A stretch of DNA of 49,376 nucleotides from Nemertoderma westbladi (GCA_032718475.1 JAUCBJ010002599.1:1-49376); one strand, 5' to 3'. Positions 10,563 to 20,840 are shown, counted from the stretch's first letter. The notes: generated from the sequence alone by a model not told the origin. Numbers and translations: made by a program.

Positions 10563-11167
10563 TGTCATCGGCGAAATGCCATTTCAAATAAATATATTTA
10601 TTCGACATACTGTACAGTATGTCTCAGAATAGAGTGACCAATCAGCATTCAGACTCAGACTGTATATATAAAGCTCAACCATCAGACTTTCCGATTCATT
10701 CTGTATTCTATTTCAATCACAACATTTTTCCCACAAATTTGGTTATTACTTTTTCTGCCTTTTCCGCTTTCCTACTTCAGTACTCCTTCATTCAGAATTC
10801 AGCACTTTCTTTTACATTCCGACATTGCAGCCTTAGTAGATCTTTACTTTAGATAATATTCAGATTCAATATGCAATATCCAGTCCGGCAGTACCAGTAT
10901 AATATTTAGATTACTTTAGTCATATTCATTCGCCTATGGTACCAGCAACCGGTAATTACTACATTTACAATAAAATGCAAGATGACACAACCACTGTCTT
11001 TAAACCTTTTCCATCAGTCCATGCAGACAGAATTAGCGATCAACCAAAATAGAACATAGTTTGGCGGCGTAGACTATTGTTCTCAATAGAATTAGAATGC
11101 AGATACAGTATATCACATATTTCAGTTCATCATCAGATTACTCAGTTCAGCAGTTCCGCCGCGAACA
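10563..11167 (+). repeat. 3' LTR of SEP-repeat element
   Basis: 605 bp, collinear with 6080-6692. It ends in GCGAACA and is followed by the TACAC duplication and the resumed hexanucleotide array. Palindrome at 10604-10623; TATA box at about 10662-10672. Confidence 0.9.
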
Positions 11168-11246
11168 TACACCTACACCTACACCTACACCTACACCTAC
11201 ACCTACACCTAAACCTACACCTACACACCTACACCTACACCTACAC
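11168..11246. repeat. hexanucleotide array, continuation of copy A
   Basis: About 80 bp of CCTACA units with two variants. It is the downstream remainder of the 4760-6079 array, cut off by the LTR insertion. It joins the same downstream sequence (CTCTTCCACTTCTTTCACTT) as array copy B at 14129. Confidence 0.95.
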
Positions 11247-11692
11247 TCTTCCACTTCTTTCACTTCCAGTCTCGAGACTCACCATTGTTCAGAATGTGAT
11301 AAAGTACAGTTAACTGACCACGAAATCGAACTGTTGAATTATTTATATGAATTACACTCAACCCCATCAAGCAATGAACGGGTGGCGCTTTATTATATTG
11401 ATGGATTTATAGCCAGCAAATATCCATCATTAGCTTCTGTTGATAATGAAGTTATTGCTGGCACAGTTTATCTCGAGAACTTAAATCGTGGTGGTTTAAC
11501 TCATCCACAGCAATACCACAATCAATGCCTCTACAATCTCGTCATTAATATGTACAACCTCCTTGTTGCTCTGGGAACAGTTAGCTGTATAAATCGAGTG
11601 ATCCAATTGATTGATATGGTTGCCTTTTATTCACACTGTTCCTTGGAAATACCGGACAAGTCGAAACGTTCCCTTGGAAACGTTTTTCTAAA
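11247..11692 (+). pseudogene. P-element/THAP9-like transposase C-terminal fragment (tentative)
   Basis: An open frame here encodes [19 protein letters not shown], then ALYYIDGFIASKYP, and LENLNRGGLTHPQQYHN followed by hydrophobic helices. The order Y-I-x-G-[FY]-[IV]-A then GGLT-x-P recalls the C-terminal domain of P-element-type transposases, and the CxxC stretch would fit. No DDE catalytic region is present. The frame is open upstream through the hexanucleotide array and downstream into a LINE tail, both by chance. Duplicated copy B (14129-14300) has lost the middle 255-270 bp. It could be another transposase family; I am not sure. Confidence 0.4.
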
Positions 11693-12105
11693 ATACACTC
11701 GATCTAGCTCGCGAGGAAACTACTTTATTCCATCTACAAGATTAGTAGTTGCACAAAAATCAATACACTATGACGGGTCAATAGTATGGAATAACCTTCC
11801 CCAAAATATTAAATTACAAAAATCTCGAAGCAGTTTTATAAAGTACCTAAAAAATCACCTCTTCTCACTGCTTGATCGTATTTAAAACTCCGAAAACTAG
11901 TTTTCCCAAAAAATTTATTCTTATCTAAATTGTTATTATTTAAATAATTATTTCCCCATAATTTACTTATTATTTGCGCATAATTTCATAACTAGATGTT
12001 AGTAACTATAATTTGTAAGCATCTATGACGCGGTGAAAGCCCATCGTCCTCATTTCGTGTTCGCCGTCGCCCTTCATGTCTCTGATTAGTAAATCCTCCC
12101 CTAAT
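11693..12105 (+). pseudogene. CR1-like LINE 3' end (RT C-terminus plus 3' UTR)
   Basis: The frame switches sharply at about 11693, where copies A and B of the duplication stop matching, to YTRSSSRGNYFIPSTR, then QKSIHYDGSIVWNNLPQNIK and a SSFIKYLKNHL block. This is the standard C-terminal end of CR1/Jockey-type reverse transcriptases (Y-[NS]-T-R, then a WN-x-LP motif, then FK-x-x-LK). It stops at 11883-11885, followed by about 220 bp of AT-rich 3' UTR-like sequence. At 12106 duplicated copy B begins. Confidence 0.7.
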
Positions 12106-12498
12106 TCATCTAAAAAATAAAGATATAAATGGAAATACAACCCATGGTTCCTTATAACTTTAGACAGAGAACGAGTATATATCGTGAATAAGAGAGGCCC
12201 AAGGACCGACTCTTGAGGTAATCCGTATCTAACTGTTTTTGCTAGGGAGTACGAATTTCCGATTCGAACCTTTTGTGATCTATTCGCAAGATATGACCGA
12301 AACCACTGTAACACATTACCACTAACCGCCAAATCATCCTCCAGTATTTCTAACAACTTATGATGATCAACTGTGTCGAAGGCGGCTGAGAGATCTAGTA
12401 AGACCAATAGAACGGCTGATCCATCATCGATAGCCCTCAGTATATCATAATTTACCTTGAGTAATGCTGATTCTGTCCCATGATTCACACGATATGGC
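12106..12498 (-). pseudogene. CR1/L2-like RT core, copy B of duplication
   Basis: Near-identical to 2892-3287 (copy A has three extra bases in an AT repeat). It has the same LLDLSAAFDTVDHHKLL box, the same damaged GLPQESVLGPLLF box and the same GTTA junction at 12499-12502. The polymerase DD box and C-terminus are missing because the duplication begins here. Confidence 0.9.
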
Positions 12499-12891
12499 GT
12501 TAGGTACTTGGCAGGATTTCCTCGACTTCTGGAGCCAGTAGGTGGAGTTGCCATCACCCCATCACCATTATTAACATAGTAGTAGAACATAGAACATTGT
12601 CAACCACAATTATGAATAAAAATGGCGCAAGTGTATCTCCCTGGAGGACTCTCCATAACACTTCAAATGGTTCTGTGTCACCATCAACAGTAGTCACAAA
12701 TGTCGCCGAACCATCGTATACTGATCTGATTGCTGCAATAATTTCAGATTCGGAATTTCTGATTTCATTTTTCCCATAATGAAAGTATGCTGAACATACA
12801 TGAGCGAGAGACTCAATCAAAAACTTTGAAGAAGTTAACAAAGATAACAGCAAGCTGCCTGTCTTACTTTTTTGATAACTCATCAATCAAA
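12499..12891 (-). pseudogene. LINE family B RT fragment, copy B of duplication
   Basis: Near-identical to 3288-3680, including the VLQGDTLAPFLFIIVVD box and the same degenerate first palm box. It confirms that the nested LINE pair was already in place before the segment was duplicated. Confidence 0.9.
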
Positions 12892-12954
12892 CCGACAGTG
12901 AAACGGACGGACAGCCATAGCTCAAGAAGAAATAGAAACAAATTTTAAAGGTAG

Positions 12955-13195
12955 GAGTGGATACGGCGCCTGAACTGCTAACACAATAGTGTTTGATGGC
13001 GCAGGTTCGAACCTAACTATAGGCTCTAGAAATTTCGCACTGTTGTGTTAGGCAAGACACTTACTTAGTGCCTACGCCAACCCAGCGGTATAATGGGAAC
13101 ATGGCTTTGCTGAGGGGATAATAATAAATGCGCTTTGAGTATGCCGAGCGTAGAAAAGCGCTAAAATAATAAATAAATAAAAATAATAAATAACC
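12955..13195 (+). repeat. tRNA-derived SINE, copy B
   Basis: Collinear with 3742-3976, with the same B box (GGTTCGAACCT). The tail differs: AAAATAATAAATAAATAAA here instead of (ATTTC)n, and the AT-rich lead-out is shortened, so the tails have drifted or slipped since the duplication. Confidence 0.65.
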
Positions 13196-13787
13196 AATAG
13201 TAATATTATTATTTTTAAATAGAATGATGGATTTCAATATCATTTCATACTCCTTTTGTTAATATGCTATTATATGAAATTAGAAGAATTATTTTATTTT
13301 TGCCATTTTCGCCTTCAAATGTATCTAATTTAATTCCATTTTATCATAAACATCGGAAGTGCTACCTCCGATGGCATTCCCGTATCTCACAGAAAGCAAA
13401 GGAAAATTTACGCAAAATATCGATTTCCTGCCGTCTATCTGTCGAAAAGCAATTAAAGTTTGCAAAAATGTTCCCAAAACAATAGAGATATCAGAGGACG
13501 TCCAATGTAAATGTAGATAGCACCACCACCACGTTGTGGCCTTAACCCGCGGTAACAACTAGCCTCTCTGGTAGGAGTTTAATATTTTATCTAATTACAT
13601 TACGCCTCCTTGACGATTTGATTTGGTAGTTTGACAGTTTGATCAATACTGCTGCGAGGTTGCAAATGTACTGATTACAGGTACTGTTACGCACAGTACA
13701 CACATACTTCACGCAGCTACCGACATGAATTAGTCTGAAGGAGCAGCACCCATAAGCAGAAACATATAATAATACGGGGATAAACGC
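13196..13787. other. AT-rich block, copy B of duplication
   Basis: Collinear with about 4090-4759 apart from loss of about 85 bp. No gene recognised. It ends at the start of array copy B. Confidence 0.6.
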
Positions 13788-14128
13788 TACGCCTACACCT
13801 ACTCCTATTCCTACTCCTATGGCTACACCTACGGCTACACATACTCCTACGCCTACACATACGGCTACACCTACTCCTATGCCTACACCCATGGCTACAC
13901 ATACCCCTATGCCTACACCTAAGGCTACACATACTCCTACACCTACAAATACGGCTACACATACTCCTATGCCTACACCTAAGGCTACACATACTCCTAC
14001 ACCTACACATACGGCTACACATACTCCTACGCCTACACCTACGCATACGCCTACACCTACACCTACACCTACATCTACACCTACACCTACACCTACACCT
14101 ACGCCTACACCTACACCTACACCTACAC
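13788..14128. repeat. (CCTACA)n hexanucleotide array, copy B
   Basis: A 340-bp version of the array. It keeps the same diverged leading edge as copy A (TCCTAT and GGCTACA variants) but has only a short homogeneous core, so the two arrays differ mainly in core length. Confidence 0.95.
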
Positions 14129-14300
14129 TCTTCCACTTCTTTCACTTCCAGTCTCGAGACTCACCATTGCTCAGAATGTGATAAAGTACAGTTAACTGAG
14201 TTAGCTGTATAAATCGAGTGATCCAATTGATTGATATGGTTACTGTTCCTTGGAAATACCGGACATGTCGAAACGTCCCCTTGGAAACGTTTTTCTAAAA
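14129..14300 (+). pseudogene. P-element-like fragment, copy B with internal deletion
   Basis: It follows copy A from the CTCTTCCACTTC segment to ACAGTTAACTG, then jumps to the sequence that in copy A follows ACAGTTAGCTG at about 11577. The 255-270 bp between these near-identical 11-mers are missing. It ends in TTTTCTAAAA, where copy A switches to a LINE tail. Confidence 0.75.
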
Positions 14301-14837
14301 CGATTGTGCATTCATGGAATAATTCATGTGAAAGTAAACGACGCAAAATAAATAAACTCTGTCTCTAAGTCGACAATACCAACCCTACCAGCCACCATGT
14401 ACTTATTGTACTTGACTACCATCACATCACAAACCAAAAGGCCCTTTTCAAGGCCACCACATCCAATAACAACAGTATCACCGAAGCTATTTGTTTGTAA
14501 CATAGATTCATTACATATCATGACTTCGCTGTGTTAATATCGATAATATCAATAATTCGATATGTTTTCTTTAGAAAAAAATGCGGACAGTTTTAATGTC
14601 TACAATAAATTATTATTACAATATTTAATTATTATAAATAAAATATATCATAAATATGAAATAATAATAATAATAATTTAATTATCCTTCCAAAAATGCG
14701 GATAATAAAATGAAATATTATTATTAATAAGTATTAATATTAATAATTAATAAATTAAGTAATTATAAGTAATCGTAATTATTACTAAATTTAGCTTTAA
14801 AATTTATTATTTAATTGATATTACTTAATCTCTTAAA
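14301..14837. other. AT-rich sequence, no recognised gene
   Basis: Short unrecognised open frames only (a 65-codon minus-strand frame at 14324-14521). 14560-14830 is very AT-rich, with repeated TTATTAATAATAATT-like words. Confidence 0.55.
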
Positions 14838-15453
14838 CTCAGAACTGACAATGCTGTAAAGGATGCTTATACAGTAGAAGTTCAAAACCGCTTTGAAGCA
14901 CTTCAGTCAATGGATGAAGACCAATCCACCGATTCAATATACCAGAATATAATAACAGCCCACAAGGAATCAGCTAAGAGGCATATCCCCCAGAAACCCA
15001 AACGAAAACAGTATGTGTCATGGCAAAACTCTGAGGTTACTTGTAAGAGAGAAGATCTTAAGCTAGCCGACAAAGTTAAAACCGAACAACCAACAACTGA
15101 AAACATTAACAAGGTTGTGAAAGCTAAGGACGATCTTAAATTGACCTACAACATCAGCCAGGAAAAGTACATACAGGATAAAACTGAAGCAATTACAACT
15201 GCTCACATACAGCAACAATCAAGAATTACCTGGTAAACTGTAAATGAGGTATCTGGTCTGAAAAGTTGTGCAAAGGGGCGCCTCAAAGCCGATAGTCCTG
15301 AAGAACGTGTTGGGAAGTGGAAAAATCACTTCAGCAACTTGCTTGGGCGCCACCAAACATCGAGGTCAGCCCTAGAGGAAAATATATGACAAGACACTAC
15401 CTATAGAAACAGGGGACTTCACACCTGCCGAACTCCAAAGAAGCATAAAAAGC
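14838..15453 (+). pseudogene. family B pre-RT region
   Basis: The translation shows the linker between endonuclease and RT: the NRFEALQSMDEDQSTD segment, AHKESAKRHIPQKPKRK, a charged helical stretch, then, after a stop at about 15234-15236, ERVGKWKNHFSNLLG. The family's usual WxxHFxxLL block just before the RT is recognisable. One or two stops and a frame change separate it from the long RT frame. Confidence 0.75.
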
Positions 15454-16677
15454 ATGTCCAAAAATAAAGCGAGTGGATTAGATGAAATCCCAGCGGAGGT
15501 ATGGAAAACCGGAGTGCTAAACAGACCATTATTGAATGTTTGCAACCGGATGTTAAAAGGGGAAAAGCCACCACCAATTTGGACTAAAGGTCAACTAAAG
15601 CCTCTCCCCAAGAAAGGAGACCTCGGCATACCAACAAACTATCGTGGGATCTGTCTGCTTGTGGTAGCTGCCAAAATATACAATAAAATGATTCTATATA
15701 GGATTAGGCCTCACATAGAGAAACTACTGCGTAAGAGCCAAAACGGATTTCGACCAAGTAGATCAACAATAGCTCAGATACTTGCACTACGGAGACTGAT
15801 TGAAGGAATTAAGTCAAAGAATCTCCCCGCAGTCATGACTTTTGTGGACTTCAAGAAGGCATTCGACTCCATCCATAGAGGTAAAATGCTTGAAATCCTA
15901 AGAGCTTATGGAATACCAGAAGTAATTGTTGCTGGCATTGGATTGTTATATTGTGACACAGAAGCGCAGGTACTCTCACCAGATGGTGAAACTGAGTTTT
16001 TCTCAATCCTGGCTGGCGTACTGCAAGGTGACACATTAGCCCCATTACTATTTGTAATTGTGCTGGATTACGCAATGAGGACGGCCACAAAGGGTGAAGA
16101 TCTGGGATTCACACTTCAAGAACGCAGAAGTAGTAGATATCCGGCAACTACAGTCACAGACACCGACTTAGCGGATGACATCGCCCTGCTCTCTAATACG
16201 CTAGCAGATGCACAGCTTCTACTAAATAAAGTGGAGAGGGCTGCTAAGGAGGTTGTATTGCATATAAATGCTACAAAGACCGAATACATGACCTTTAATG
16301 TTGATGGGAACTTGACAACCATTGATAATAATCAACTAAGGAAGGTCGATGACTTCCAGTACCTTGGATCATGGATAGAGAGTAGCAAAAAGGACATAGA
16401 AGTTAGGAAAGCAAAGGCTTGGGTAGCTGTATCAAAAATAGATACCATCTGGAAATCAGATCTCTCCAGGCACTTGAAGACTAAGTTCTTTCGAGCTACA
16501 GTGGAAAGTGTATTTTTATACGGGGGTGAGACCTGGACACTGACTAAATCACTTGAACAACGAATTGATGGTTGCTACACAAGACTACTAAGGGCAGCCC
16601 TAAACATCAGCTGCAGACAACACATGACAAACGCCGAGCTTTATGGTACAATACCACCTGTATCAACCACCCTCCGT
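15454..16677 (+). pseudogene. family B reverse transcriptase (interrupted)
   Basis: A long open RT frame. In order: ASGLDEIPAEVWK, LPKKGDLGIPTNYRGI, the QNGFRPSRSTIAQILALR block, the first catalytic box VMTFVDFKKAFDSIHR, the GVLQGDTLAPLLFVIVLDY box, the polymerase box TDLADDIALLSN (FADD-type, here LADD), the NATKTEYMTFN palm segment, FQYLGSWI, and SVFLYGGETWTLTK of the C-terminal region. Reading continues in frame to the CCGT target at 16674-16677, where an LTR element begins; its 36 bp of LTR are translated only by chance. Apart from the missing endonuclease and this insertion, the RT core is unusually intact. Non-LTR, probably APE type; clade not assigned. Confidence 0.9.
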
Positions 16678-16713
16678 TGTAGCATCGAATACAGGAATAC
16701 AACGAACGTTCTC

Positions 16714-17098
16714 TCAGTTCCCCATGCATTTCCCTCTCATATTTCTCAACCCAGCCATTTTCTATCCATTTGTTAACCTCAGCATTAAGGAGTTTACTTT
16801 GTGGTTGCCCTATAGTGATGCCATAATCCCCAAGACCAGACCCCAGATGTTTTATCGGAGGGTTTCCCCCTTTCCATGTCCATTTCAATTCCCAATATCG
16901 TTTTTCATTCAGCCATGTAACTACAAAATCTTTCTCAACAAGTTCGACATCTCCATTCACACTTTTAGCAACCTTAATAAATTTACCCAGACGGGGATAC
17001 GGAACAGTATGTCTGGGGGGGAACCATTCAGGTGCATTAACGTTTAACTCACTATTCACACCCCTGATAGACTGCTCATTACGCCCATACACTTCCAC
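16714..17098 (-). pseudogene. LTR retrotransposon pol, region just before RT
   Basis: The minus-strand frame encodes PYPRLGKFIKVAKSVNGDVE, a W-x-LKWTWKGGNPP motif, then a YGITIGQPQ segment and VNKWIENGWVEKYEREMHG. The W-[KR]-W-K-x-G-x-PP motif followed some 30 residues later by W-I-x-x-GW-[LV] is the lead-in to the RT in a group of invertebrate Gypsy-like elements. It stops abruptly at the deletion joint with the 36-bp LTR remnant, before any catalytic RT motif. About 310 bp between this and gag (17099-17407) hold only a degraded frame, perhaps the protease region. Confidence 0.65.
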
Positions 17099-17407
17099 TT
17101 TGTCTCCCCCAGCATCCTGGAAAGCAGCAGAGCAAACACTACTTTGTAATGGTGTTTCAATGAATTCACTATGGAGCCTTCCAAGGCCTGTACTTTACAT
17201 GCAGTTGAAGTTCTACTGGCTGGCTAACACCTGGTGCATTGAATAAAGTACATGACACCATACCAATCAAAGGCCTTTTGTCACCTAAAGTATTTAGAGT
17301 CTAATAATGAGAGTCTAAATCTTACACAATAATCATACTTTACATTATTTCGGTCTAAAAAAACCCTGTGAAATCAATGAATGAGTACAAAATGTATCTA
17401 ATCCCAC

Positions 17408-18420
17408 TCATAAATTACAAACTATTTCATTAAATGACACAGTGGATTGTACTACAGGTAAACATTTATTATACGGGGAGCACCTATAGCTATTTAAAGC
17501 TGAGGTTGCACAGATACCCCCCCTTCGCCAGTTTCCCAAACTCGGCCCATTTACTGTAGGACATTCACGACGCATGTGTCCTCTACCCCCACATCCATAG
17601 CAACGGGCCCATTTCATCGGTCCTGTTAACCCGCCAGTAACAGGCTGAGCTACCGGTGTAACCTGCATACAGTATTTACGTAAATGGCCCACCTGGCCAC
17701 ATCGCCAACACATCAGCCTGTCTCCATTAAAACGTTGTCCCCCTCCACCACGTGTAGGCAGGCGGGTTGAATAGTTCCCAACTCCACGGCTACGATCCGA
17801 ATTTACCATGGCTCCAGCGATTGTAAACCCCTCAGCATCCTCAATTGCTGCTAGAACATTATGAGCCCTAGCAACCAGTTCTGACAACGGTACAGAAACC
17901 CCATCTGCAGCCAAAGACTTTCGAAGCTGTGAAGAAACTTCCACAGGTAAACCCACAATGAATTGACTCTGTAGCATAACATTAGTCGCATCTGAAATCC
18001 CAGCCAAGGATAATAATCACTTTAAGTCGGCTAGGAAGACTTCATATGTTTCACCAGGACGCACAACACGGTTTTTAAACAAATTATAAGCTTGGAAACG
18101 AGTTATTGAAAAAGCCTCACTCAACTTTTGTTTCAAAACAACCCAATCTTCTTGTCATCGGTTGAAAGCTGTTGATATACTGTGAATGCATTGCTCTTGA
18201 GGAACAATGGTGCGAATTTAGCTTTTCTAGCGCCCCAATCCTGTAATTCTGCGATAACTTCGAATTTTTGCGCCCACTCTTCGAAATTTTGGTTGTCCAC
18301 TCCTGTAAATTTATCCAAAACGCCATCCAACTTTACACTCAAATTTCGGGCACTGCTACCGGTACCGGTACCTTCACCTTCACCTCTCGACGTTCCCGTC
18401 ACCTGGCCGTCGTTATCCAT
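17408..18420 (-). pseudogene. LTR retrotransposon gag with two CCHC knuckles
   Basis: The start is the ATG at 18418-18420 (MDNDGQVTG), just inside the LTR. The N-terminal part has an FEEWAQKFEVIAELQDW and VYQQL capsid-like segment; after a frameshift near 18150 and a stop near 18010 it continues with LAGISDATNVMLQSQFIVGL, then two zinc knuckles, CWRCGQVGHLRKYC and CYGCGGRGHMRREC, both CX2CX4HX4C. Gag packages the RNA into virus-like particles. The FEEW-x-x-x-FE, VGLP and double-knuckle layout is that of metazoan Gypsy-like gag proteins. At least one frameshift and one stop inactivate it. Confidence 0.82.
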
Positions 18421-18592
18421 ATATTTAAACCTCAGTCTGGTATGAACTAAACTTTTAAGTACCGCGTCCGTTAAGTATAGGGCCTACAGTGGTAGGCTAG
18501 CGGTGTCAAAATTATGTTACCGGTTGACCAGTAATACAGTAGGCCTAATACTGTAATAGGAAATAAGTAAATGCAGCCTCGCGGTGATAGCT

Positions 18593-18933
18593 TGTAGCAT
18601 CAAATACAGGAATACAACGAACGTTCTCCCAAACTTCCCAGTCACTTAAATAATTAATATATCTTCGAGCGTCAATGCAATCATTTATTATATATATATG
18701 TAATATAACAATATAAACCAGTATACACAATTAACAATAACCAATTACTGAATCCAAGTAATAAACCTAATCAGTGCAACCCAAGTACCACTCCACTGCC
18801 CTACCGCCTACCAGTACACTTCCACACTCTCTACTAACTATCACTCTCCATCCTTCCTCGCCTTAGGTCCTCACCTACTCCCCGACCTATCGCCCTACTC
18901 TCACCGCACACAATTGCACCCGCCGACCCAACA
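18593..18933 (-). repeat. complete LTR (5' LTR on minus strand) of the Gypsy-like element
   Basis: 341 bp. The plus-strand start TGTAGCATC is repeated at 16678, with one mismatch across 36 bp, and the end is CCAACA next to the CCGT duplication. It is C/T-rich on the plus strand from about 18780 to the end. Confidence 0.8.
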
Positions 18934-18937
18934 CCGT

Positions 18938-19187
18938 GAACACAGATTAAGATTCAGTGGGCACTGCTGGCGAAGTAAAGACGAGGTCATACCAGATCTA
19001 CTTCTCTGGCAACCAACTCATGGAAAGCGTAGTCGTGGACGACCGGCCATAACATATATAGATCAACTTGAAAGGGATACTGAGCTTGGGAGAAACGAAA
19101 TTGCGACAACTATGGAGAATCGGGAAGCCTGGAAGGATCTCATTTCCACTGTCCAAGTTCGCTCGACCTAGTAGTAGTAGTATTACT
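18938..19187 (+). pseudogene. family B ORF2 C-terminus (continuation of B1)
   Basis: Immediately after the second CCGT the frame reads EHRLRFSGHCWRSKDE, LLLWQPTHGKRSRGRP, TYIDQLERDT and a terminal NREAWKDLI block. This is the C-terminal domain that follows the RT in this LINE family, with the RLRF-x-GHC-x-R and HG-x-R-x-RGRP signatures. It ends near the tag-repeat tail. Confidence 0.85.
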
Positions 19188-19526
19188 TAATAACACAATG
19201 GTGCAGAATTTACCTCAAATTTGCAATAACATTATTATATTACGCTAAGCTTCGAATTAAAAAGTGAATATTTTAAATAATATTATTATTTTGTTAATTT
19301 ACTGCCTAAAAATACTGTGATAATGCCTCCCACACTTTGTGACTCGGCCATTTGTATACAGACATATACATACATATACAGTATAATGTCTGTATGTAGG
19401 TACAAGCCTACCTGCCTGATACTGCTGTCTGCCTACTGCTGTACTGCTCTGACGGTACCGGTCTGCCGGTACTGCAGCAGTGTGGTAGGTCCATAAAAAA
19501 ATGAAATTGAAATAAATGTAGACTCA
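19188..19526. other. spacer, no recognised gene
   Basis: AT-rich then CpG/GGTACC-rich sequence, with CATATACAGTATAATG and ACGGTACCGGTCTGCC words at about 19370-19470. It might include the 5' UTR of the family C LINE that follows. Confidence 0.5.
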
Positions 19527-20304
19527 ATGGACGATTTGAGAAGCCTGACAACTAAGAAAATTAATAAACTGCAGAATGCACAGTTGAAGGCTATTTATCC
19601 AAGTAGTCGGTTTGGCAGTTAAAGATAATCTTAGTCAATCCCTATTTTCCGGGGCAACGAACGATGCCGAAGAAGAATATGTTGGGGGGGATGTAATCGA
19701 GCAAGGGAAGATTTCCCACAGGATCCTAAAGGAATTGAGAAAGTTGCGAGGCGAAGTTCACGAAATCGCGGCAATGAAGGCGACCATTTCAAAACAAAGC
19801 AGCGATGTAAGCCGGTTAACGACAGAAAACGACGGCTTGAAGAATACAGTGAAAGGCATGGAGGGACAGTTAGCGCTGGTGAACAACACAATCGGACACC
19901 AGCAAAGGTTGATGGAAGAATTGGACAATAAAGAGCGTGAACTTAAACTTGTTACCACGGGAGTTCGGGAAGAAGATGAGAACAGCAGTGAAACGGATAA
20001 ACAACAAATTGGAAAGATAATTGGTCTGATTGGTTGTGAGGCACCGGGCAATAGTTGGGATATCCAATGACTGGGGAAATTACGACCGGATCGGAAACGC
20101 CCAATACTGCTCACTTTGCCTAATTCTCGAATACGAAATGACATACTTAAGTCTGCTCGCAAGCTGAAGGATTCTGACGACGGAGATATGTTGTTGGTAT
20201 ACATAAAGCGAGACACTCACCCGATGATCAGAATAAGAGAGGAAAACCGCCCACGTTCACGTGCTTCGGAGGAACGGCAGAAGCCAATCAACCAAGGTAG
20301 GTGA
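19527..20304 (+). pseudogene. family C ORF1-like nucleic-acid-binding protein
   Basis: It begins with MDDLRSLTTKKINKLQNAQL, changes frame at about 19610, and continues with a long helical, probably coiled-coil stretch (LKELRKLRGEVHEI, LTTENDGLKNTVKGMEGQL, MEELDNKERELKL). After an in-frame TGA at 20068 comes LGKLRPDRKRPILLTLPNSR, DILKSARKLKDS and LVYIKRDTHPMIRIREENR. Coiled coil followed by an RRM-like R-P-x-x-L-T-L and VYIK-x-D-x-x-P block is the layout of LINE ORF1 proteins that coat the RNA. It lies directly upstream of the endonuclease in the same orientation. Confidence 0.7.
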
Positions 20305-20396
20305 AAATAAGCTACGATTACAGGAGGAGAGTGCTCACCCGTGATGATGTAGTGATCGATAGGTTTATGTTAGTCAGATAGAGGTGCGGGGCATAA

Positions 20397-20840
20397 CGAT
20401 CTGAAAACTTAACACTTTGTTCATGGAATGTTGATGGTCTGAAAAATAAACTAGAAGATAGAAATGTTCTTTCATATTTATGTAGTTACGATATAGTATG
20501 GCTATTAGAAACTAAAACTGCGTGGCGAATAAATGTCCCTGGTTTCATGTGCTACTCAAATCCGTCGGCGGCGGAACATCGTGGTGGGATTGCTGTCTTG
20601 ATCCGCTCGAGTTTGAATCATTTAGTTAAACGGATAAACTGTTCAACAAAGGGCCAGATTTGGTTAGAACTGTCAAGTATGCCTGCTGGGGTGGTGCTCG
20701 GGGGATGTTATATCCCACCGAGTGATTCTCTGTACTTTGAACCATCTCTTTTTGCGATGTTGGAAAGTAGGATGGTACAGAATCATTGTATAGTTCTAGG
20801 GGACTTTAATGCGAGAGTAGGGCAGCCACAATTCGGGGTA
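20397..20840 (+). pseudogene. family C APE-type endonuclease, N-terminal part
   Basis: The frame opens after a TAA at 20394-20396 and shows the first catalytic Asn context CSWNVDGLKNKL, then DIVWLLETKT (catalytic Glu), GGIAVLIRSSLN, VLGGCYIPPSDS and the D-x-N box VLGDFNARVG. These are the apurinic-endonuclease-like motifs that nick target DNA in APE-type LINEs. It is cut at GGGTA (20836-20840) by the D1 insertion and continues at 32451. Confidence 0.9.

Larger units (their letters stand above)
6080..11167 (+). mobile_element. non-autonomous LTR retrotransposon with SEP-repeat ORF
   Basis: Two direct LTRs (6080-6692 and 10563-11167) begin with TGTC and end with AACA. They are flanked by the 5-bp duplication TACAC (6075-6079 and 11168-11172) within the hexanucleotide array, so both borders are exact. 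A polypurine tract abuts the 3' LTR. The 3.87-kb interior has no protease, reverse transcriptase, RNase H or integrase, only one long ORF (7257-9658). By eye the LTRs differ by about seven substitutions and one 8-bp indel (roughly 1%), so the insertion is fairly young. The Ser-rich plus helical N-terminus of its protein vaguely recalls BEL/Pao gag N-termini, but the superfamily is not established. Confidence 0.88.
16678..18933 (-). mobile_element. Gypsy-like LTR retrotransposon, internally deleted
   Basis: The element reads on the minus strand, is bounded by TG...CA and flanked by CCGT (16674-16677 and 18934-18937), and splits the family B RT so that removing it rejoins the coding sequence. 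The promoter-proximal LTR is complete (18593-18933); of the other LTR only 36 bp remain (16678-16713), directly against the start of pol. Thus most of pol and of the 3' LTR were deleted after insertion. It retains gag with two zinc knuckles and the first part of pol. Gypsy/Ty3 affinity is inferred from the gag architecture; a BEL/Pao origin cannot be fully excluded. Confidence 0.82.
14838..19187 (+). mobile_element. LINE family B element B1, 5'-truncated, interrupted by an LTR element
   Basis: A non-LTR retrotransposon ORF2 in plus orientation, lacking the endonuclease (5' truncated). The coding sequence runs 14838-16677, is split by the 16678-18933 LTR element (TSD CCGT), and resumes at 18938 to a terminal CGACCTAG followed by a (TAG)n-type tail at about 19168-19187. 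Its RT closely resembles that at 38860-40540 in architecture but is a separate subfamily by sequence. Confidence 0.85.

Noticed and set aside
11097-11885. A single 262-residue host protein
   Set aside because: The frame runs from an LTR through a hexamer repeat, a transposase-like scrap and a LINE tail; the joints coincide with element and duplication borders.
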